A stretch of 64,000 nt of DNA from Catellatospora sp. TT07R-123. Its GTDB lineage: Bacteria > Actinomycetota > Actinomycetes > Mycobacteriales > Micromonosporaceae. Each line of letters starts with the position of its first letter. Within the stretch, counting starts at the first letter, position 1. Position numbers and translations under genes: made by a program. Below the pieces are notes generated by a model, which saw only the letters and a list, made by a program, of their open reading frames with translations, was not told the origin of the DNA and did no database searches. Below, piece after piece: positions 16,025 through 24,554 of this stretch. The stretch lies in contig NZ_BNEM01000002.1 of assembly GCF_018327705.1 (NCBI RefSeq), positions 3,100,001 through 3,164,000 of the forward strand. Direction: 5' to 3'.

Positions 16025-18322
16025 TTACGGGAGGGCGTTGAGGAACGGCTCGTGGTTGTTCTGGAACTCCCAGCCGTAGTACTTGTCCCAGTTGATGGAC
16101 CAGGTCATCAGGCCGCGGAAGTCCGGCATGGTGCCGCCGCGCAGGGTGTACCCGCCGCAGTTCTGGTTCTTCACCAGGCAGTTGACCGCCTGCTGGACCA
16201 CCGCCGGGCCGACGTACCCGTTGCCTGCGCTGACGGCGGCCGGGGTGCCGAAACCGATCTGGTCGTCGCGCAGCGCCGGGAACATGTTGGCGGTGTTGCC
16301 CGCCACCGGGAACCCGGCCGACAGCATGTCGGTCATCGCGATGTGGAAGTCCGCGGCGCCCATGTTGTGGTACTGGTTGTCCAGGCCCATGATCGGACCC
16401 GAGTTGTAGTCCTGCACGTGCAGCACGGTGATGTCGTTGCGCATCGCGTAGATCACCGGCAGGTACGACCCGGCCCGGGTGTCGCAGCCGGAGCAGGTGC
16501 CGCCGTAGAACTGGTAGCCGAGCTGGACGAAGAACGTCTCCGGTGCCATGGTCAGCACGAACCCGGCCCCGTAGCGCGCCTTGAGGGTCTTCAGCGCCGA
16601 GATCAGGTTGACGATGACCGGGGTGGTCGGGTTCTTGAAGTCGCTGTCACCGGCGTTGAAGTACAGCGAGTGTCCCTCGAAGTCGATGTCGAGGCCGTTC
16701 AGGCCGTACTTGTCGATGATGGCGCTGACCGAGCTGACGAACGTGTCCCGGGCGGCGGTGCTGGTGAGCTGCACCTGCCCGTTGGCGCCGCCGATGGAGA
16801 TGAGCACCTTCTTGCCCTGGGCCTGCTTGGCGCGGATGGCGGCGATGAAGTCCGCTTCGGACTCCACGTTGGGGCACTCGGCCACCGGGCACTGCTTGAA
16901 CCGCACGTCACCCGAGGTGACCGAGGTCGGCTCGGCGAAGGACAGGTTGATGATGTCCCAGGCGGCCGGGACGTCGGACATGCGCAGGTAGCCCGAGCCG
17001 TTGGCGAAGCTGGCGTGCAGGTAGCCGATGAGCGCGTGCTTGGGCAGGCCCGTGTTGACGCAGCCGGTCGTGGTCGCGCTGACCGCGCCGCTCTTGGCCG
17101 ACTCACCGCTGCTGTTGTACGCCGCGACCGTGTACGAGTAGGCCGTGCACGAGGTGAGCCCGCTGATCGTCGCCGTGGTGCCGGTGACGGTGGCCTTGAC
17201 CGTGGTGCCCTCGTACACGCGGTAGCCGGTGGCGCCCGAGGAGGCGTTCCAGGACAGCGACACCGTCGTGTTGGCGGTGCCGGTGACGGTCAGGCCCGAC
17301 GGGGTCGGCGGGACGGTGGTGCAGCCCGTCGTGGTCGCGCTGACCGCGCCGCTCTTGGCCGACTCACCGCTGCTGTTGTACGCCGCCACGGTGTACGAGT
17401 GCGCCGAGCAGGTCGCCAGGCTGGAGACGGTCGCGGTGGTGCCGGCGACGGTGGCCACGACGGTGCTGCCCTCGTACACCCGGTAACCGGTGGCGCCGGA
17501 GGAGGCGTTCCACGACAGCGAGACGGAGCTGCCGGTGGTGCCGGTGACGGCCAGACCGGACGGCGTCGGCGGGACGCTGGTGCAGCCCGTCGTCGTCGCG
17601 CTGACCGCGCCGCTCTTGGCCGACTCGCCGGTGGCGTTGTACGCCGCCACGCTGTACGAGTGCGCCGAGCACGTCGCCAGGCCGGAGACCGTCGCCGAGG
17701 TGCCGGTGACCGTCGCGACGACCGTGCTGCCCTCGTAGACGCGGTAGCCGGTGACGGTGCCCGTCGAGGCGGCCCAGCTCAGGGCGATCGAGTTGTTGGT
17801 GACCGTGCCGACGACGGGGTTGCCGGGGACGCCGGGCACGCCGGTGCCGCCGGGGCCGTCGAGGCTGACGTCGTCGGCGTAGTAGGTGCCCTGGCCGTAC
17901 CAGCCGTGCAGGTAGACCTGCGCGCTGGTCTGCGAGGCGCCGGTGGTGAAGTTGACGGTCAGCTGCGTGAAGGCCGTGGCCGACGGGGTCCACGTGGACG
18001 CGCCGCCGGTGACGCCGAGGTAGACGTAGGCGCCGCGCACCCAGGCGGTCAGCACGTACGCCGTGTTGGGCTGCACCGCGACGGTCTGGGTGCACTGGGC
18101 GTTGTCCGAGCTGGACGCCGCGCCCTGCAGCGCCTTGGTGCCGCTGCGGACGGGGGTCGAGACGACGCTGCCGAGGCTGCACGACCACGGCGACAGGGTG
18201 CCGGACTCGAATCCGGGGTTGCCGAGCAGGTTCGCCGCGGACGCCGGGCTGGCGACCGCGAGCACTCCGGTCGTGACGAGCAGCGCGGCGGCGACGGCGA
18301 GCAGACGGGATCTGATGTGCAC
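16025..18322 (-). CDS. Secreted modular GH18 chitinase with three FnIII domains
   Basis: 765 residues from a GTG at 18322 that has GGAGG just upstream. A signal peptide ends near ASPASA (about residue 29). Then comes a carbohydrate-binding beta-sandwich (about 30-155, NLLGNPGFESGTLSPWSC), three fibronectin III repeats (about 165-425) with near-identical units ending SATTTGC, and a GH18 barrel (about 430-765). The GH18 signature GLDIDFEG is intact with catalytic Glu549. It should hydrolyse chitin outside the cell. Expression is probably controlled from the AT-rich palindromic region at 18370-18400. Confidence 0.94.
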   Translation of the reverse strand: MHIRSRLLAVAAALLVTTGVLAVASPASAANLLGNPGFESGTLSPWSCSLGSVVSTPVRSGTKALQGAASSSDNAQCTQTVAVQPNTAYVLTAWVRGAYVYLGVTGGASTWTPSATAFTQLTVNFTTGASQTSAQVYLHGWYGQGTYYADDVSLDGPGGTGVPGVPGNPVVGTVTNNSIALSWAASTGTVTGYRVYEGSTVVATVTGTSATVSGLATCSAHSYSVAAYNATGESAKSGAVSATTTGCTSVPPTPSGLAVTGTTGSSVSLSWNASSGATGYRVYEGSTVVATVAGTTATVSSLATCSAHSYTVAAYNSSGESAKSGAVSATTTGCTTVPPTPSGLTVTGTANTTVSLSWNASSGATGYRVYEGTTVKATVTGTTATISGLTSCTAYSYTVAAYNSSGESAKSGAVSATTTGCVNTGLPKHALIGYLHASFANGSGYLRMSDVPAAWDIINLSFAEPTSVTSGDVRFKQCPVAECPNVESEADFIAAIRAKQAQGKKVLISIGGANGQVQLTSTAARDTFVSSVSAIIDKYGLNGLDIDFEGHSLYFNAGDSDFKNPTTPVIVNLISALKTLKARYGAGFVLTMAPETFFVQLGYQFYGGTCSGCDTRAGSYLPVIYAMRNDITVLHVQDYNSGPIMGLDNQYHNMGAADFHIAMTDMLSAGFPVAGNTANMFPALRDDQIGFGTPAAVSAGNGYVGPAVVQQAVNCLVKNQNCGGYTLRGGTMPDFRGLMTWSINWDKYYGWEFQNNHEPFLNALP

Positions 18323-18388
18323 GGGCCCTCCTCCCGGCCCGGTGACCTCGGTCACGGGCGTCGATGGTGGGCCTAATTATTAATAGAC

Positions 18389-18399
18389 TTAACTGTTAA
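18389..18399 (-). promoter_or_regulatory. Probable operator/promoter of the chitinase gene
   Basis: TTAACTGTTAA, a perfect palindrome around one central base, within an exceptionally AT-rich stretch (18374-18400) 67 bases before the chitinase GTG. AT-rich inverted repeats of this sort precede many secreted hydrolase genes in actinomycetes. The regulator is unknown. Confidence 0.5.
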
Positions 18400-18636
18400 T
18401 GTCCATACCAGTTTCATGCCGACCACACAATCTGGATTCACGCTGCTCAGACCCGTTGCATCCCTTTGCGACCGTCCCCGCCGGAGGCCGGGCGGCAACG
18501 GCGGCGGCGCGCGACGGTGCACGCGGACGGGGGACAAAACCGGACGAGAGTCAGATAGCCGTCACTGAAGTCAGGCCCCATGCGTTGGCCAGGAGGAATC
18601 CGGACGTTTTGTCCGTTTGATGCCGCTATACCATCA

Positions 18637-18657
18637 CTGGTCCCGTATCCGGACCAG
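18637..18657 (+). promoter_or_regulatory. Inverted repeat upstream of the LPXTG protein gene
   Basis: Perfect 7-bp arms CTGGTCC and GGACCAG separated by seven bases, 63 bases before the start codon. Shape and spacing suit a dimeric regulator. Chitin-type operators in Streptomyces also use TGGTC-like half sites, but no equivalence is claimed. Confidence 0.45.
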
Positions 18658-18720
18658 CGTCGTCGCGTTGACGAGAGTGGTGCCGCCATCCGGCCACGGG
18701 AACGAGACGAAGGACGACTG

Positions 18721-19269
18721 ATGGGTATCACTACGCCGGTCCGCCGCGCCGCCCTCGCCGCGGTGGCCACCCCTGCCGCCGTGCTGCTGGCCACGGCCGT
18801 GCTCGGCCTGCTCTCCCCCGGCAGCGGCCACGCCGCCGAGCGCGGCAGGCACCACGGCTACGGCTCCTCCCACTCGCCCTCGCCCACCCCCTCGCGGCGG
18901 CCGCACTCGCCGTCCCCGTCGCCCGCCGGCCACTCCCCGTCGCCGTCACTCTCGCCGCAGGGCCCCGAAAGCCCGTCCCCCAGCCTGTCGCCCAGCCCGT
19001 GGGGCTCACCCTCGGAGACGCCGCGCAGCAACGGCGGCGGCGATGACGACGATGACGACAACGGCCACGACAGCGACCACCACGACAGCGATCACCACGA
19101 CCACGACGAGCTGCCCCGTACCGGCGGCACCGGCCCCTCGACCGGCACGCTGGTCGCGCTGGGTTCGACGGTGGTGCTCGGCGGGGCGGGCGCGCTCTGG
19201 CTGGCCGCCCTGCTCACCCGCCGCAACGAGGGCCCCGTCCTGACGGGCCTGCGCCGCCGTCGCCGCTGA
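18721..19269 (+). CDS. LPXTG-anchored, Asp/His-rich cell-wall protein
   Basis: 182 residues. A signal peptide (about 1-39) is followed by a long Pro/Ser linker (SPSP repeats, about 48-100) and then a strikingly acidic and His-rich block, with a run of six Asp and repeated DSDHHD units (about 107-130). The C terminus has the sortase motif LPRTG, a hydrophobic helix and an RRRRR tail. It is predicted to be secreted and covalently attached to peptidoglycan. The Asp/His block could bind divalent metals. No sortase gene is in this window. A GAAGGA ribosome site lies before the ATG. Confidence 0.85.
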   Translation: MGITTPVRRAALAAVATPAAVLLATAVLGLLSPGSGHAAERGRHHGYGSSHSPSPTPSRRPHSPSPSPAGHSPSPSLSPQGPESPSPSLSPSPWGSPSETPRSNGGGDDDDDDNGHDSDHHDSDHHDHDELPRTGGTGPSTGTLVALGSTVVLGGAGALWLAALLTRRNEGPVLTGLRRRRR

Positions 19270-19284
19270 CCCGCCGCACGCTCC

Positions 19285-19317
19285 CGCAGTCCCCACCCTC
19301 ACCGGGCGGGGACTGCG
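19285..19317 (+). terminator. Hairpin terminator after the LPXTG gene
   Basis: Perfect 10-bp stem (CGCAGTCCCC with GGGGACTGCG) around a 13-base loop, 16 bases past the stop. It abuts family A copy 3. Confidence 0.75.
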
Positions 19318-19380
19318 TGCAGTTTCGGGGAAAGTGCACGAATCTTGAGCGCGATTCCAGCACTTTCCCCGAAACTGCAC
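19317..19380. repeat. Dispersed 64-bp palindromic element, family A, copy 3
   Basis: Starts GTGCAGTTTCGGGGAAAGTG and ends CACTTTCCCCGAAACTGCAC, with GATTCCAG before the right arm. Lies between two convergent genes, directly after a terminator hairpin. Confidence 0.92.
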
Positions 19381-19405
19381 GAACACACGCCAGGGTGCGC
19401 GGCCG

Positions 19406-20392
19406 CTACCAGCGGTGGTGGATCTGGGGGCGGATGAGGTCGTCGTAGACGTCGGCGACGGTGCGCAGGGCCGACTCCGGCAGGGGTGCCAACTCGGCGG
19501 CGGCGACGTTCGCGCCCGCCTGCGCGGCGTTGCGCGCGCCGGGGATCACGACGCTGACGCCGGGCTGGTCCACGATCCAGCGCAGCGCGAACTGGGCCAT
19601 CGTCGCGCCGTCGGGCACCAGCGGCGCCAGCCGCCGTACAGCGGCCAGCCCGGTCGCGAAGTCGACGCCCGAGAACGTCTCGCCGACGTCGAACGCCTCG
19701 CCGTGCCGGTTGTAGTTGCGGTGGTCGTCGGCCGGGAACACCGTGTTCTCGTCGTAGCGCCCCGACAGCAGGCCGCTGGCCAGCGGCACCCGGGCGATGA
19801 TGCCGACCCCGGCTGCCGCCGCGGCGGGCAGCACCCGCTCCAGCGGCTTCAGCCGCAGCGCGTTGAGGATGATCTGGACCGTGGCCACGTGCGGGCGGGC
19901 GATCGCGGCCAGCGCCTCGTCACAGGTCTCGACGCTGACGCCGTACGCGGCGATGCGCTCCTCGGCGACCAGGGTGTCCAGCGCGTCGAAGACGGCGTCG
20001 TCGCCGTAGACGGCGGTGGGCGGGCAGTGCAGCTGCACCAGGTCGAGGCGGTCCACGCCCAGGTTGCGGCGCGACCGGTCGTTCCAGGCCCGGAAGTTGT
20101 CCAGCGTGTACGCCGAGGGCTCCTGCGGCACCCGGCGCCCCATCTTCGTGGCGACGGTGACGCCCGGATCGGTCGCGAGCTGCCGCCGCCAGCGCGCGAT
20201 GAGCTGCTCGCTGCGGCCGTCGCCGTACACGTCGGCGGTGTCGATGAAGTCGACGCCGCGGTCGACCGCCTCGTCCAGCACCTCGAACGCGTCGTCGTCG
20301 CTGACGGTGCCCCAGTCGGCGCCGAGCTGCCACGCGCCGAGTCCGATCACGCCCACGCTGCGGCCGGTACGGCCCAGAATCCGCTGCTCCAC
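19406..20392 (-). CDS. Aldo/keto reductase
   Basis: 328 residues, NADPH-dependent TIM-barrel oxidoreductase. The catalytic tetrad is complete: Asp51 and Tyr56 (DTADVYG), Lys83 (VATKMG) and His122 (LVQLHCPP). The C-terminal cofactor segment SVVIPGARN is also present. It resembles the general AKR5/AKR11-like group; the physiological carbonyl substrate is unknown. Monocistronic, cytosolic, followed by a GNAT gene upstream on the same strand after 62 bases. Confidence 0.92.
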   Translation of the reverse strand: MEQRILGRTGRSVGVIGLGAWQLGADWGTVSDDDAFEVLDEAVDRGVDFIDTADVYGDGRSEQLIARWRRQLATDPGVTVATKMGRRVPQEPSAYTLDNFRAWNDRSRRNLGVDRLDLVQLHCPPTAVYGDDAVFDALDTLVAEERIAAYGVSVETCDEALAAIARPHVATVQIILNALRLKPLERVLPAAAAAGVGIIARVPLASGLLSGRYDENTVFPADDHRNYNRHGEAFDVGETFSGVDFATGLAAVRRLAPLVPDGATMAQFALRWIVDQPGVSVVIPGARNAAQAGANVAAAELAPLPESALRTVADVYDDLIRPQIHHRW

Positions 20393-20454
20393 ATCGGCAA
20401 GCCTAGTGGTGGCGCCGGTCGGCGCGGCACGGGAGCCGGACGCGCCCGTGAAAC

Positions 20455-21030
20455 TTACAGCGGCCGGTGCATCACGATGCAGGGGCGGCCGTACCGCAGG
20501 TCAGGGCGCCGGTCCACCTCGGTGTAGCCGACCGAGCTCCAGAACGCGTACCCGGCCGGGTTGTTCTCCAGCACCGCCAGCCGCACCGCCGCATGGCCGC
20601 GCGAGCGCAGCAGCTCGTGCACCTCGTGCACGGTCGCGGTGCCCAGGCCCGTCCCCTGGCGGCTGCCGTCGATCATGAGCAGGCCGATCCAGGGCAGGCC
20701 GTCCTTCGGGTGCTCGGCCAGGGTGTCCGTCACCCCGACCAGGTTCCCGCGGTCGTCGCGGACCGCGAACACCTCCACGCCCGGCGTGGCCAGGTCCTCG
20801 GTGATCGAGTCCAGCACCTCCCGCTCGGTCGGGTCGGGGCCGAACTCGCCGCTGAGGCGGTGGTAGGCGGCGTTTCCGGCGTACAGCGAGTGCAGCTCGG
20901 CGGCCAGGGGCGAGCCGGGCACCAGGTCGGTCGGGGCGAGGGCGGTGAGCACCAGGGCGAAGATACGCGGCCGCCGGGGCGGCGGTGACGGCGCCGTCTG
21001 GCGCAGCGGCCAGGTCCGGTCGCCCCTCAC
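20455..21030 (-). CDS. GNAT-family N-acetyltransferase
   Basis: 191 residues from a GTG that overlaps the stop of the preceding small gene (GTGA). The first 25 residues are Pro/Arg-rich and may not belong to the fold. The acetyl-CoA motif is seen in LLMIDGSRQGTGLGTATVHE, followed by the usual NNPAGYAFWSSVGY segment. Substrate unknown. The overlap suggests co-translation with the 62-residue gene before it. Confidence 0.8.
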   Translation of the reverse strand: MRGDRTWPLRQTAPSPPPRRPRIFALVLTALAPTDLVPGSPLAAELHSLYAGNAAYHRLSGEFGPDPTEREVLDSITEDLATPGVEVFAVRDDRGNLVGVTDTLAEHPKDGLPWIGLLMIDGSRQGTGLGTATVHEVHELLRSRGHAAVRLAVLENNPAGYAFWSSVGYTEVDRRPDLRYGRPCIVMHRPL

Positions 21031-21215
21031 CGGGTCTCTCGCCGGTTGCGCCGCACCGGCCCGGCACCGGCGTTCTCGATGGCGCGGGCCAGCTCGGCCT
21101 TGGTCATCTGCCAGCGGCCGCTGATGTTGAGCCGCTTGGCGGCGTCCAGCAGCTGCTCCTTGGTCTCGGTCGAGGTGTATCGCAGCTTGCTGCGCATCTC
21201 ACGCTGGATGGGCAT
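21027..21215 (-). CDS. Small basic helical protein, Rho-N/SAP-like
   Basis: 62 residues: MPIQREMRSKLRYTSTETK opens a highly charged helical protein with the TKAELARAIENA helix typical of SAP or Rho N-terminal-like nucleic-acid-binding motifs. The chosen ATG at 21215 has GGGAG five bases upstream; a GTG two codons earlier would overlap that site. It may bind nucleic acid, by resemblance only. It overlaps the downstream GNAT start. Confidence 0.68.
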   Translation of the reverse strand: MPIQREMRSKLRYTSTETKEQLLDAAKRLNISGRWQMTKAELARAIENAGAGPVRRNRRETR

Positions 21216-21238
21216 GGTCACTCCCGGTCGGTGAAGGG

Positions 21239-21970
21239 TCAGACGATGTCGAGGGTGCCGTCGCGGGGGCGTTCGGGGCCGTCGACCTCGGCGTCGAAGT
21301 CGTGCCGCCGCTCTCGGCCGGTGTCGTCCCGCTCGGAGGTCAGCTCGTTGACGACGTCGACGACGCCGGGCACCGTACGCACCAGGTGCTCGGCGATCTG
21401 CGCGGTGCTGCGGCGGCCGGTGCTGCCGGTCAGCGTGACGATGCCGTCGGCCACCTGCGCGTCGACCTGGGGCGGCCGTACGAACAGCATCCCCTCGATG
21501 ACGTCGTGCACGACGTCGTGCCGGATCGCCTCGTCCGTGCGCCGGTACGTGCGCAGCAGGTCACGCCGCGACACCACCCCGACCAGCCGCCCGCCGGCCA
21601 CCACCGGCATCCGCTTGACCTGCTCGTTCTCCATGATCCGAGCCGCTTCGACGACGGTGGCGCCCGGCCGCACCACCACGGCCGGGGTGGTCATCAGGTC
21701 GGCGGCGGTGTCCCCGGCGGCCTTGGCCCGCACGACGGCGCGGCGGCGGCGCTCGAACAGCCGCCGCTGCGGCTCCTCGCCGGTCAGCGCCAGCTTGTGC
21801 AGCAGGTCGGCCTCGGAGACCACGCCGAGGACCGTCCCGTCGGCGTCGACCACCGGCATCGCGCTGATGCCGTGCTCGGCCAGCAGATCGATGATCTCCC
21901 GGTACGACGTCTGCGGCGCGACGCTGATCACGGGCGCCGTCATCACGTCCGCCACGGTTCGGGTGGCCAT
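21239..21970 (-). CDS. CBS-pair plus BON domain protein
   Basis: 243 residues. Two CBS domains (about 5-60, VADVMTAPVISVAPQTS; and about 95-150, AADLMTTPAVVVRPGAT) form an adenosyl-ligand-binding module, followed by a BON domain (about 160-225, DAQVADGIVTLTGS...VDVVNELT). Such proteins are cytosolic energy or stress sensors in actinobacteria, similar in plan to hypoxia-induced Hrp1 with an added BON. The ATG at 21970 is preceded by GGGAGG. Divergent from a DUF6158 gene. Confidence 0.9.
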   Translation of the reverse strand: MATRTVADVMTAPVISVAPQTSYREIIDLLAEHGISAMPVVDADGTVLGVVSEADLLHKLALTGEEPQRRLFERRRRAVVRAKAAGDTAADLMTTPAVVVRPGATVVEAARIMENEQVKRMPVVAGGRLVGVVSRRDLLRTYRRTDEAIRHDVVHDVIEGMLFVRPPQVDAQVADGIVTLTGSTGRRSTAQIAEHLVRTVPGVVDVVNELTSERDDTGRERRHDFDAEVDGPERPRDGTLDIV

Positions 21971-22105
21971 CCGGCGCACCCCTCCCCTCGGGGCTGTCGC
22001 GTGACGGCCAGGCATGGTCCGCCGCGCCGGTGGGTACATGACACCTGTGATCGTACCGAGTCCGGCATAACCAGCTATGACGGATCAAATTACCCGAGGT
22101 ATGAC

Positions 22106-22357
22106 ATGACGACGATGCACACCGAGAATCCCAGCGGCATCCCCGCCGGCGAGCTCAGCGACCACGAACTGTCCCGCGAGCTGGCCTCGCTGCACCGCAC
22201 CCGGCACGACACCTTCGTGCACGGGTCGGACAGCGCGCTGGCCAACCATGACGAGCGCAGCCGGGAACTGGAGGGCGAATACCTGCGCCGATTCCCGGGC
22301 CGCGATCCCGACCCGAGGCGGCTGCGGCCGTCCGGCCCTATTTCAGTTCGTTCATGA
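22106..22357 (+). CDS. DUF6158-like small protein
   Basis: 83 residues with the characteristic LSDHELSRELASLHRTRHDTF segment followed by HGSDSALANHDERSRELEGEYLRRFP. This matches the DUF6158-type family of small actinobacterial helical proteins of unknown function, often near stress genes. GAGGT lies five bases before the ATG. Its 3' end overlaps the converging HTH gene by 20 bases. Confidence 0.75.
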   Translation: MTTMHTENPSGIPAGELSDHELSRELASLHRTRHDTFVHGSDSALANHDERSRELEGEYLRRFPGRDPDPRRLRPSGPISVRS

Positions 22358-22571
22358 GGATCGCGGCCATGTCGATCCACCCGTAGAAGGTCGCGATCGC
22401 GCACAGGGCGCCGCGGTTGGGCGCGCCCACCCGGTCCATCAGCGCCCGCAGGTGCCGCTGCATCGTGCGCACCGCCACGTTGAGCTGGGAGGCGATCTGC
22501 TCGTCGCCGTGGTCAGTGATGATCATTTCGACCATCAGCCGCTCTTCTGTCGAGATGGCCGATGCGTCCAC
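22338..22571 (-). CDS. Stand-alone LuxR-type HTH protein
   Basis: 77 residues from a GTG with GGGAGG six bases upstream. Almost the whole protein is a LuxR/GerE-like HTH: STEERLMVEMIITDHGDEQIASQLNV then VRTMQRHLRALMDRVGA, with a C-terminal IATFYGWID helix. No receiver or sensor domain is attached, so it would act as a single-domain DNA-binding regulator. It could also be a remnant, but the start signals look functional. It is read away from 700 bases of gene-free sequence. Confidence 0.68.
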   Translation of the reverse strand: MDASAISTEERLMVEMIITDHGDEQIASQLNVAVRTMQRHLRALMDRVGAPNRGALCAIATFYGWIDMAAILMNELK

Positions 22572-23277
22572 CGCGCCCCTCCCAGTCCACCCCAGGTTCG
22601 TCGCCCTCCCGCTAGGCGACACAAGTCGGCTTGAATCTTCCGACCGTCTACTTCCGACGTCAAGTGGCGCCCTTGCCGCGCCGACGATTCCCAGCCGATT
22701 GCCAGGATTATGGCCGGGGGGCTGAGCTGCGAGTACGTGCACGCTATCAGGTGAGGCCGACTGCCCGGCACCGGTATCTGACGCCCTCACGACAGCCGTC
22801 GATAGATCGATCGCCGACGCTCTCGCGCGCTTTCGGCGACGGGCGGCACCAGCGGGGGCGCTCGCCGTCCGCTGCCTGCCGATCGCCGGTTCAGGCAATC
22901 CGGCTGGCCCGTCCGGCCAACTAGGACCAACCATGTGGACAACGATACCGACCTCAACCCGTTCGGGTGAACATCGTCGATGCCACCTTGACCGTGTTGT
23001 TACGTACGCGGCCCAGCGCCGCCGCCGTACGGGGATGAGTGGGATCACCAGGTGTGTTGGCGTTTTGGCGCCAACTTCCGTTCCGCCACTTCCGAGCCCG
23101 ACGCGACCGGTCCTAGCCTTTGGTCGTCCGACCCCCGCTTCGAGCCGGTGGTCCCCAGGCCAGGGGCCATTCCGTGATTTCGGTATGCGGATTTCTCGAT
23201 GTCGATTTGTCACGCTTTGTGGAGTCGCAGCCATGTCCGCTATTACATTCATGATCTTCGATTGATTTCCGACTGAC
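22572..23277. other. Gene-free 706-base region before the P450
   Basis: No credible gene on either strand: open frames here are short, start poorly and have poor codon bias. The GC content is visibly lower than in the flanking genes, particularly 23190-23277. It contains one clear inverted repeat (23056-23075). It may hold regulatory sequence for the HTH gene and the P450, or be decayed sequence. Confidence 0.55.
23056..23075. promoter_or_regulatory. Inverted repeat in the P450 upstream region
   Basis: GTTGGCG, six bases (TTTTGG), CGCCAAC: perfect 7-bp arms, about 200 bases before the P450 start. Candidate operator or small hairpin. Confidence 0.4.
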
Positions 23278-24543
23278 ATGCCTACCGTTTCCCTGGACCC
23301 CCTCTTCTCCGCACAGGTACGCCACGACCCGTTCGCGTACTACCGCTCGCTGCACGAGCTGGGCGCCCCGGTCCTGGAGATCGAGCAGCCCGCGCGCTAC
23401 CAGTACCTCCTGTGCGGCTTCGACGCCGCCAGCCAGGCGCTGCGCGACCCCGCCTTCCAGGTGCTGGACGGCACGATGATGACGGTGCCCCCGTCCTGGG
23501 AGCAGCGCCGCACCCATGCCGTCTTCTGCCACTCCATGATGTTCACCAACCCGCCCCGGCAGACCCTGATGCGGCGGCTGTTCGCGCACACCTTCACCCC
23601 GCGCCGGATCATGGACCTGGAGCCGCAGATCGACGAGATCTCCACGGGCCTGCTCGACGCGATGGCCCGGCGGGCCGCGGCGGGCGAGCCGGTCGACTTC
23701 ATGCGCGACTACGCGTTCCCGATGCCGGCCGCGGTGCTGGGCCGCCTGCTGGGCGTGCCCGACGAGGATCTGCCCTGGTACCGGCCGCGCGCGGCCGAGC
23801 TGGCCAAGGTGATCGAGCTCGGCGGCGGCACCGAGGAGAACATGCGCCGGGCCGACCGGGCGTCGGAGGAGCTGACCGACTACTTCGCCGAGATGGTGGC
23901 GCGGCGCCGGGCCCGGCCGACCGACGACCTGATCACGGCGCTGGTCCAGGCCCAGGCGGCCGAGCAGGACCAGCTCACCGACCGGGAGCTGCTGTCGAAC
24001 CTGGTCGTGGTGTTCAACGCGGGCTTCGTCACCACGGTGCACCTGCTCGGCAACGGGCTGACGCTGCTGCTGGAACGGCCGGAGCTGTTCGAGCGGGTGC
24101 TGGCCGACCGGTCGGTGCTGCCGTCGTACATCGACGAGATCCTGCGGTGCCAGGGGCCGACCCACTTCGTGGTGCGCAAGGCGGTCACCGACGTGGAGGT
24201 CTGCGGCACGCCGATCCCGGCGGAGAGCGAGGTGCTGGTGCTGCTGTCGGCCGCCAACCGCGACCCGTCCCGCTTCGTCGACCCCGACCGGTTCGACCCG
24301 GACCGGCCGCAGCGGCCCCACCTGGCCTTCAGCAGCGGCGCGCACTACTGCCTGGGCGCCGCGCTGGCCAAGATGGAGGGTGAGCGCGGCTTCACCGCCC
24401 TGCTCGACCGGTTCCCCGGCATCCGGCTGGCCGTCGAGCCGCCGGTGCCGCACCAGCTCATGCTGCGCGGCCACGAGCAGCTGTGGGTAGGCCTGGAGGC
24501 AGGCGCCCCCGCCGCGCAACCGGCGGGGTCGCTCGCGCGCTGA
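23278..24543 (+). CDS. Cytochrome P450
   Basis: 421 residues, bacterial class I P450 length. The ExxR motif is Glu288-Arg291 (EILR) and the haem-binding loop is FSSGAHYCLG with Cys358. The I-helix motif, normally AGxD/ETT, reads AGFVTT at 248-253, so the conserved acid before the threonine is Val. That residue normally helps protonate the iron-peroxo species. No ferredoxin or reductase is adjacent and no biosynthetic enzymes flank it; it is an orphan P450. No good ribosome site precedes the ATG. Substrate unknown; similarity is to macrolide-type CYPs. Confidence 0.92.
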   Translation: MPTVSLDPLFSAQVRHDPFAYYRSLHELGAPVLEIEQPARYQYLLCGFDAASQALRDPAFQVLDGTMMTVPPSWEQRRTHAVFCHSMMFTNPPRQTLMRRLFAHTFTPRRIMDLEPQIDEISTGLLDAMARRAAAGEPVDFMRDYAFPMPAAVLGRLLGVPDEDLPWYRPRAAELAKVIELGGGTEENMRRADRASEELTDYFAEMVARRRARPTDDLITALVQAQAAEQDQLTDRELLSNLVVVFNAGFVTTVHLLGNGLTLLLERPELFERVLADRSVLPSYIDEILRCQGPTHFVVRKAVTDVEVCGTPIPAESEVLVLLSAANRDPSRFVDPDRFDPDRPQRPHLAFSSGAHYCLGAALAKMEGERGFTALLDRFPGIRLAVEPPVPHQLMLRGHEQLWVGLEAGAPAAQPAGSLAR

Positions 24544-24554
24544 GCCCGCCGGAC

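Larger units (their letters stand above)
18323..18720. other. Divergent regulatory region, chitinase / LPXTG protein
   Basis: No gene seen. It holds the AT-rich palindrome near the chitinase start and, on the other side, two inverted repeats upstream of the wall protein: CGGAC-GTTTT-GTCCG at 18601-18615 and CTGGTCC-7-GGACCAG at 18637-18657. Confidence 0.6.

Noticed and set aside
22572-23277. Several 60-110 codon frames in the gene-free region before the P450
   Set aside because: No ribosome sites, no motif, codon bias unlike the neighbours and lower GC; treated as non-coding.
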